Source of the DNA: Periplaneta americana
Lineage: Eukaryota > Arthropoda > Insecta > Blattodea > Blattidae
Direction of reading: 5' to 3'
Assembly: GCF_040183065.1 (NCBI RefSeq)
Contig: NC_091117.1
Location: 104,132,501-104,196,500 of the forward strand
DNA length: 64,000 bases
Shown here: positions 58,516 to 64,000 of the stretch, piece by piece
How positions within the stretch are numbered: position 1 is the first letter of the stretch
How the letters are laid out: every line of letters begins with the position of its first letter
Notes under the pieces: generated by a model
Told to the model about the DNA's origin: nothing
The model's input: the letters and a program-made list of their open reading frames with translations, nothing else
The model's database searches: none
Made by a program: the position numbers and the translations under genes

Positions 58516-58655
58516 CTAATATAATGCAACAATTTCATTTTCGCAGGTTAATTTGATAGAACTTCTTTAAATTAGAACTTCAACTGCTTTATTTTTCTTT
58601 TGCACCATGGCAAGGCATAAATTGAACCATCGCCACCGTCACCATTATTATTACT

Positions 58656-59150
58656 TACTTACTTACTTACTGGCTTTTAAGAAACCCGGAGGTTCATTGC
58701 CGCCCTCACATAAGCCTGCCATTGGTCTCTTCCTGAGCAAGATTAATCCAGTCTCTATCATCATATCCCACCTCCCTCAAATCCATTTTAATATTACCCT
58801 TCCATCTACGTCTCGGCCTCCCTAAAGGTCTTTTTCCCTCGGGCCTCCCAACTAACAGACTATATGCATTTTTGGATTCCCCATACGTGCTACATGCCCT
58901 GCCCATCTCGAACGTCTGGATTTAATGTTCCTAATTATGTCAGGTGAAAAATACAATGCGTGCAGTTCTGTGTTTTGTAACTTTCTCTATTCTCCTGTAA
59001 CTTCATCACTCTTAGCCCCAAATATTTTTCTAAACACCTTATTCTCTGTTTCTCTCTCAAAGTGAAATTCCAAGTTTCACAACCATAGAGAACAAGCAGT
59101 AATATACTGTAACTGTTTTATAAATTCTAACTTTCAGCTTTTTTGAGAGC
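58656..59150 (-). mobile_element. LINE 3' fragment, GTAA-tailed family, copy 3
   Basis: The same 3' end as copies 1 and 2 (VGRPEGKRPLGRPRRRW, MDLREVGYDDRDWINLAQ) with a TTAC tail at 58656-58670. Several small indels break the frame. Confidence 0.85.
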
Positions 59151-59153
59151 AGA

Positions 59154-59155
<2 letters not shown>

Positions 59156-59204
<49 letters not shown>

Positions 59205-59205
59205 C
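59156..59205. repeat. ATT microsatellite
   Basis: Tandem ATT units immediately beside LINE copy 3. Confidence 0.93.
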
Positions 59206-59354
59206 GATATTATCATTACTGTGATAATCATCATCGTCAAAATTTGTTAGGCATAGGCAGGGGTTTAGTTGGAAAATAAAAACATCTGCATTCAAATAAC
59301 ATTTTAAATTTCCACATTAGCTTCTGGAATTGAAAGGCTTTTGTCATTGTCAAT

Positions 59355-59492
59355 AACAATTAGCAAGAATTGATCAGTAAGTAACATAGACCATGATGAG
59401 ACAGCAAGAATTGATCAGTATGTAACATAGCAACCATGATAGACAGCAGGAATTGATCAGTAAGTAACATAGCAACCATGATGAGAGAGCAA
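59355..59492. repeat. tandem repeat, about 50-bp unit, three copies
   Basis: AATTGATCAGTAAGTAACAT followed by ACCATGATGAGA-type sequence occurs three times with small changes. Confidence 0.85.
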
Positions 59493-59955
59493 ATTGACGA
59501 GTTATAATCATTCTTTCTTTTACTTATGGGTTCACATTTCTAACGTCTTTCTTGCAATTATTTAATAACTTAAACGAAATCATAAACTAAGACATTGATT
59601 CCGTACTGTGCATCACTGAAAGGATACATGGAAATAAAACGAAACCCTGCATAACAGATCTGAAGCGGAGAGACATTTCGGATACAGGTAACATGTTTTT
59701 TCTAATAATCCATGGGCACTACAGCCCAACTTGTATAATTACAACGTTTTTAATTTGAAATCGTGAATAATTCGAACTTTTCGCGCGGTCTTCCTCCTAT
59801 AAAACGCAATGTAAAAAAATTGTTTGTAGCCTAATTCAAATTTTTTTCGGCAATTCTAAGCGAAATTCAATGAAATTCAGTTCCTAAATTATGAATGTCA
59901 GTCCGCAATATAGCGCGAGCAAACTGTAGCCGTATCTTATAATGAAGAAGAAAGG

Positions 59956-60221
59956 AGCCACCAGTGTGGCTCAGTTGGTTAAGGCGCTTGCCTGCCAGTC
60001 TGAAGTTGCGCTCGGGCGTGGGTTCGATTCCAACTTGAGCTGATTACCTGGTTGGGTTTTTTCCGAGGTTTTCCCCAACCATAAAGTAAATGCCAGGTAA
60101 TCTATGGCGAATCCTCGGCCTCATCTCGCCAAATACCATCTCGCTACCGGTATCACCAATCTCGACGCTAAATAACCTCGTAGTTGATACAGTGTCGTTA
60201 AATAACCAACTAAAAAAAAAA
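59956..60221 (+). mobile_element. tRNA-derived SINE family A, complete
   Basis: Head with TGGCTCAGTTGGTTAAGGCG (A box) and GGGTTCGATTCC (B box), then GATTACCTGGTTGGGTTTTT, the tail ACAGTGTCGTTAAATAACCA and poly(A). A 10-bp target duplication AGAAGAAAGG at 59946-59955 and 60222-60231. The best-preserved copy here. Confidence 0.92.
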
Positions 60222-60234
60222 AGAAGAAAGGCCA

Positions 60235-61030
60235 GAACATCCCGAGAAACCATTGCCTACACTCGGCCAGACCATGGGTTACATCCAGGAATTAAGGTCC
60301 TATGTTAGAGGGCAACAAAATGTGAGTGAAACAATTTTACGATCGCTATTAAATAAACAGGAAGAATTTTGAATGAATCAAAGACTAAAATAAATGTTAA
60401 CACGAAACAAACAAAAGTATCGAGTTTTACTTTTTGTAAATTGGATGTCCTGTACTTTGGTAATATTGTACAAAATTTTGAATAAATAGTTTTGTTTCTT
60501 CTATATTGCATTGAATTTTTATACAAGAGGAGCAGCGAACGATTCCTGTATAATCTCCATAAATTTAGTTGGTAGTTTTGAATCGTTTATCTCGAAAAAG
60601 TTGGTGTATGTAAATCAAAATGCCTCTGGCGTAGAAAGCAAGAAAACAATTCTTTGATCGGCGGGAAAAGGCACAAAAGTAAAAAAAATGAATTTTTCAG
60701 GCTAGACTTTTTTTTTAAATTTACTCTTAACTAAATGTAAGTTTAATAACGAAATTCATGTATGTTGGTTAAAGTAAGACCCTTTTCAATTTAATAAACA
60801 AGAAATTTTATTATTTCAAAAATTAGAAAAAATACTTGACTTATGTGATTAGATACAACAGAAAAATTGACTTTTTTTTACTTATGTGCCTTTTTCCACT
60901 GACTGAAGAATTGAAACTTGCATATATATATTTTTTTTAATCTTGGAGAATTCGATTTTTTTAACGATCTCTTCAACTTCTAATTAACCAGGTTGAACTG
61001 TATTTTCGGTAGTGCACTAATAAATGCTTA
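60235..61030. other. intron, nothing recognised
   Basis: AT-rich, many short T and A runs. Confidence 0.4.
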
Positions 61031-61040
61031 ACATCTATAG

Positions 61041-61206
61041 TAGTGGTCATCAGCACTCGCTGAAATTTGCCATCCCATGTGCCCCGTCGTGCACCAGGAA
61101 GAGGTAGAGAGCATACCCGCTAGCAGTTACGAGTGCACCATGGTGCACTGCGTTCTCTGCGGGTAAGAGACGCTAGCCCCAGGGTGCTCTGTGCTGACAA
61201 CCGCTG
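61041..61206. mobile_element. hAT-type MITE
   Basis: Exact 8-bp target duplication ATCTATAG at 61033-61040 and 61207-61214. Ends TAGTGGTCATCAGCAC and CAGCGGTTGTCAGCAC (minus strand). The centre has the perfect 18-bp palindrome AGTGCACCATGGTGCACT (61132-61149). Confidence 0.85.
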
Positions 61207-61214
61207 ATCTATAG

Positions 61215-61680
61215 CATCACAGAATTAAATACACGCAGAATCAGTTCTCACCTCTCATTCATTCACAACTTGTTCCAAAATTCCAATAAACTCGAACAAA
61301 CTAATTCTTGGGACTGGGAGTAAGCAATGCCGTTTAAATGCATGATCGAACTGGGTGGCCACCTTGGCTCATGAGGGGCCTCAAAATTACAATAATAATA
61401 AATAGGCCTAAAGGTCCAAATCAAGTGAAGCAAAACTTTATTCACTGATCAATACCTGTGTCCTGATTGTTTCAACACGTGAAAGCGAGAGTGACTCTTG
61501 AAGCTGTATGTCTGAAACTAAAATGCAGGCAATGTTCACAAAAACAAGTAAATAGTGCTGGGCAGGAAAAAGTGGGCCAGATTCTGTCCTGTACATTTGA
61601 AATATCTCGAAATGCCTCAAAATGAGAATGGTTGATCATCCGAATCGGTAACCCTGGGACCCTGACTGACGCTGTTCTTT
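61215..61680. other. intron, nothing recognised
   Basis: No supported feature between the MITE and the gd-domain exon. Confidence 0.4.
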
Positions 61681-61682
61681 AC

Positions 61683-61865
61683 CTGGGTCAACGGGGCAGA
61701 TCTGGCGGCCGTTGAAACTGATGCTGCACAGTCGAGGCACATTCCTGCCCTCGGAGAACGTCACGAATATCTGCACAGACAGGGGTGGAGGGGCTGCACC
61801 TTCTTGCTCAGGTTGAGGATGGTGAACTGCACGTTGTTCTTTGTCTGTACCTCGCCCACCCAGTT
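61683..61865 (-). CDS. gd-like protease exon (gd N-terminal domain)
   Basis: Acceptor TTGGTTCCAG, then NWVGEVQTKNNVQFTILNLS and KKVQP, a one-base shift in a short C run near 61800, then PPLSVQIFVTFSEGRNVPRL, CSISFNGRQICPVDP, donor G|GTAAAG. With the missing base counted, the exon leaves phase 1 and matches the linker exon exactly. The pattern (W-x-G-x-[IV], VQF, P-x-L-x-x-I-x-x-NG-x-x-IC) is that of the gd N-terminal domain. Confidence 0.82.
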
Positions 61866-61869
61866 CTGG

Positions 61870-62135
61870 AACCAAACAGCGTGGTGGTGTAAGGGAGTAG
61901 ACAGGAAGAAGAAAAGATTGATCACGTAGTGCTTACTATATGCTGAAATTGCTCATGGCCACAATTCAAGCATTTTGTGAATATCTTGTCTATATACTCA
62001 TTGTAGACACCAACCATCAAAGTTCTTTGACAAAGATCTTTTATAAAATGTAAGTGAGTCTTGTTATCTTTTACAAAATTCTGCCTAGCTTTAAACGAAT
62101 ATAGTGGAACTTAAATATTGTTGGGCTGTTACCAC
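61870..62135. other. no exon found
   Basis: The missing 5' exon or exons of the protease gene could lie here or beyond the window. I could not identify them. Confidence 0.3.
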
Positions 62136-62136
62136 A

Positions 62137-62245
62137 GTTTAGTATATACAGTTGCGAAGCTTGAGATGATTTTTTGCATTTCTAGCGATAGTTGCTAGCC
62201 ACTTGGAGAGCTGTGAGTACTAGGAACAATAAACTGTGTCACTGT
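62137..62245 (+). mobile_element. partial copy of the MITE at 15154-15641
   Basis: CCACAGTTTAGTATATACAG and GCGAAGCTTGAG match the left end of the 15-kb copy, and GAGTACTAGGAACAATAAAC matches its interior at the undivided SINE insertion site. The right end is missing. Confidence 0.75.
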
Positions 62246-62885
62246 GACTCGCTTAACCCAATCAAGGATGTGGCGTTTCAATCATATAAATTAGTTGCAA
62301 TGCATAAAGAGTAACATATATTTCTCTAAAATGTAGTGTAATTGCATTAATAAATTTAAAACAATGATTAGGAGACACTTCAGACATAATTCACTTGCGA
62401 GTAAAGGTGTAATATTATTTTTGGTGTGAAAATTACGTTGTTTGTATGTGTAATACCTGCCTCTATTTAGATTAAATATTGCGAAATTCTTGAACATTCA
62501 TTTATGCACGATTCAATAATTTTCAGTTGCATCGCACAGCTATTTTGATATGTTGAAATTATAGGTTACGTTTACTGTACCAATACTTCAATATTCGCAT
62601 TCATACATTATAATTAAGCATAAAGTTACGTGTGATAACTTGTATATGCAATTTGTCTCTATTTCAGTTGAATTTATTCATTTCTTACGGTATGGTACTT
62701 TAAATATTATTAGATTTGAAGCTGCACTTAGAGCGGCTTGTAAATAATCCATTTCGTAGCCTTAATGACTTATAAATACAAATGTAGGCATAAATATTTG
62801 TATAACTTCCATTTCATTGTTTGAAATAATATTGTAAATATAGGCTACTCATTGTACTTTCTATTTGGCACTTCTCATTACTTAG
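62246..62885. other. no gene seen
   Basis: AT-rich sequence leading into the minisatellite. Confidence 0.4.
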
Positions 62886-62892
62886 AAAAGAC

Positions 62893-64000
62893 AAGAGCTA
62901 CCAGTACTATAAGAAGAAGAGAGAAGCTGAGCAGAAGGAAAGCAGAGGCTAATTAAAGAAGGAGCTACTATTATAAGAAGAAAGAAGCAGAGCAGAAAGA
63001 CAGCAGAGGATAATTAAAGAAGGAGCTACTACTATTCCAAGAAGAAAGATGAAGAGCAGAAAGACAGGAGAGGATAATTAAAGAAGGAGCTACTATTCCA
63101 AGAAGAAAGAAGCAGAGCAGAAAGACAGCAGAGGATAATTAAAGAAGGAGCTACTATTCCAAGAAGAAAGATGCAGAGCAGAAAGACAGGAGAGGATAAT
63201 TAAAGAAGGAGCTACTATTCCAAGCAGAAAGACAGGGGGTAATTATAAAAGGAGCTACTATTCCAAGAAGAAAGAAGCAGAGCAGAAAGACAGCATAGGA
63301 TAATTAAAGAAGGAGCTACTATTCCAAGAAGAAAGATGCAGAGCAAAAAGAAGCAGAGGATAATTAAAGAAGGAGCTACTATTCCAAGAAGAAAGATGCA
63401 GAGCAAAAAGAAGCAGAGGATAATTAAAGAAGGACCTACTATTCCAAGAAGAAAGACATGAGAGGATAATTAAAGAAGGAGCTACTATTCCAAGAAGAAA
63501 GATGCAGTGCAGAAAGACAGCAGAGGATAATTAAAGAAGGAGCTACTATTCCAAGAAGAAAGATGCAGAGCAGAAAGACAGCAGAGAATAATTAAAGAAG
63601 GAGCTACTATTCCAAGAAGAAAGAAGCAGAGCAGAAAGACAGGAGAGGATAATTAAAGAAGGAGCTACTATTCCAAGAAGGAAGAAGCAGAGCAGAAAGA
63701 CAGGAGAGGCTAATTAAAGAAGGAGCTACTATTCCAAGAAGAAAGAAGCAGAGCAGAAAGACAGGAGAGGATAATTAAAGAAGGAGCTACTATTCCAAGA
63801 AGAAAGAAGCAGAGCAGAAAGACAGGAGAGGATAATTAAAGAAGGAGCTACTATTCCAAGAAGGAAGAAGCAGAGCAGAAAACAGGAGAGGCTAATTAAA
63901 GAAGGAGCTACTATTCCAAGAAGGAAGAAGCAGAGCAGAAAGACAGGAGAGGATAATTAAAGAAGGAGCTACTATTCCAAGAAGGAAGAAGCAGAGCAGA
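62893..64000. repeat. 61-bp minisatellite, about 18 units, open at the edge
   Basis: The unit contains TTAAAGAAGGAGCTACTATT, CCAAGAAGAAAGAAGCAGAG and CAGAAAGACAGGAGAGGATA. The first units vary most; those after 63480 are more uniform. Strongly purine-rich on the plus strand. Continues past the window. Confidence 0.95.

Larger units (their letters stand above)
41411..61865 (-). pseudogene. gd-like serine protease, seven exons, with lesions
   Basis: A secreted trypsin-fold protease of the insect gastrulation-defective (gd) type: an N-terminal gd domain, an acidic proline-rich linker, then the protease domain. Exons: 61683-61865, 54928-55026, 53060-53233, 50266-50387, 48223-48390, 44542-44698, 41411-41616. 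Every junction has GT/AG and the phases agree (1,1,1,0,0,1). The triad residues are present: His in TILTAAHC, Asp in SDLALL, Ser in SGGG. Lesions: one missing C in the gd-domain exon, GDSGG changed to GVSGG, CGGSL changed to CGRSL, a missing Cys in TYFAGF, and an in-frame TGA in the last exon. The first exon (signal peptide) is not found. Splice sites are all intact, so decay would be recent, or part is assembly error. Confidence 0.85.

Noticed and set aside
62893-64000. CRISPR-like array
   Set aside because: Units are contiguous tandem repeats with no unique spacers, in an animal genome. It is a minisatellite, and the frames inside it are artefacts.

Overview
This is an AT-rich animal nuclear window, almost certainly from an insect and most likely a cockroach or close relative (Blattodea). 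The inference rests on widely spaced spliced exons, dense insect-type transposons, and a non-LTR element (three copies, ending in a GTAA/TTAC tail) of a type I associate with cockroach genomes. No bacterial, phage, CRISPR or organelle features are present.

Only two host genes can be supported. PIGW, the GPI-anchor inositol acyltransferase, is a single intact 499-residue reading frame on the minus strand (18742-20241). A gastrulation-defective (gd)-like trypsin-family serine protease lies on the minus strand across about 20 kb (41411-61865). Seven exons can be traced, and all intron phases agree. Its first exon or exons were not found. It carries a 1-nt deletion in its gd N-terminal-domain exon, an in-frame TGA in its last exon, and GDSGG changed to GVSGG, so it is either a recent pseudogene or a gene damaged by assembly errors.

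Everything else recognisable is mobile DNA, much of it nested. 0-5 kb: LINE fragments, including a CR1/L2-like element with an esterase-type ORF1. 5-8 kb: a decayed Harbinger transposase with a spliced intron. 9.5-12 kb: a Helitron-like element hosting a mariner. 12.7-15.9 kb: a hAT element with an exact 8-bp target duplication, holding a Penelope-like fragment and a TA-flanked MITE that itself holds a SINE. 20.5-31 kb: several MITEs, an intact DD34D mariner (25142-26461), a second hAT (26956-28106), SINEs and a mariner derivative with long inverted repeats. 32.3-38.7 kb: a broken Ty3/gypsy LTR retrotransposon with both LTRs and a 4-bp target duplication. 41-62 kb: the introns of the protease gene, loaded with an R2-type LINE fragment, an orphan transposon with long inverted repeats, further LINE pieces, a TTAA-flanked element, tRNA-derived elements and a hAT MITE. 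62.9 kb to the edge: a 61-bp minisatellite.

The most unusual material is a repeat family that combines a tRNA-like Pol III head with terminal inverted repeats (55.06-55.22 and 58.21-58.51 kb), a separate TA-flanked MITE also containing a tRNA-like box (23551-23918), the orphan transposon at 46.19-47.97 kb, and two SINE families sharing the same 3' tail. All family calls are from reading motifs; no database search was run.
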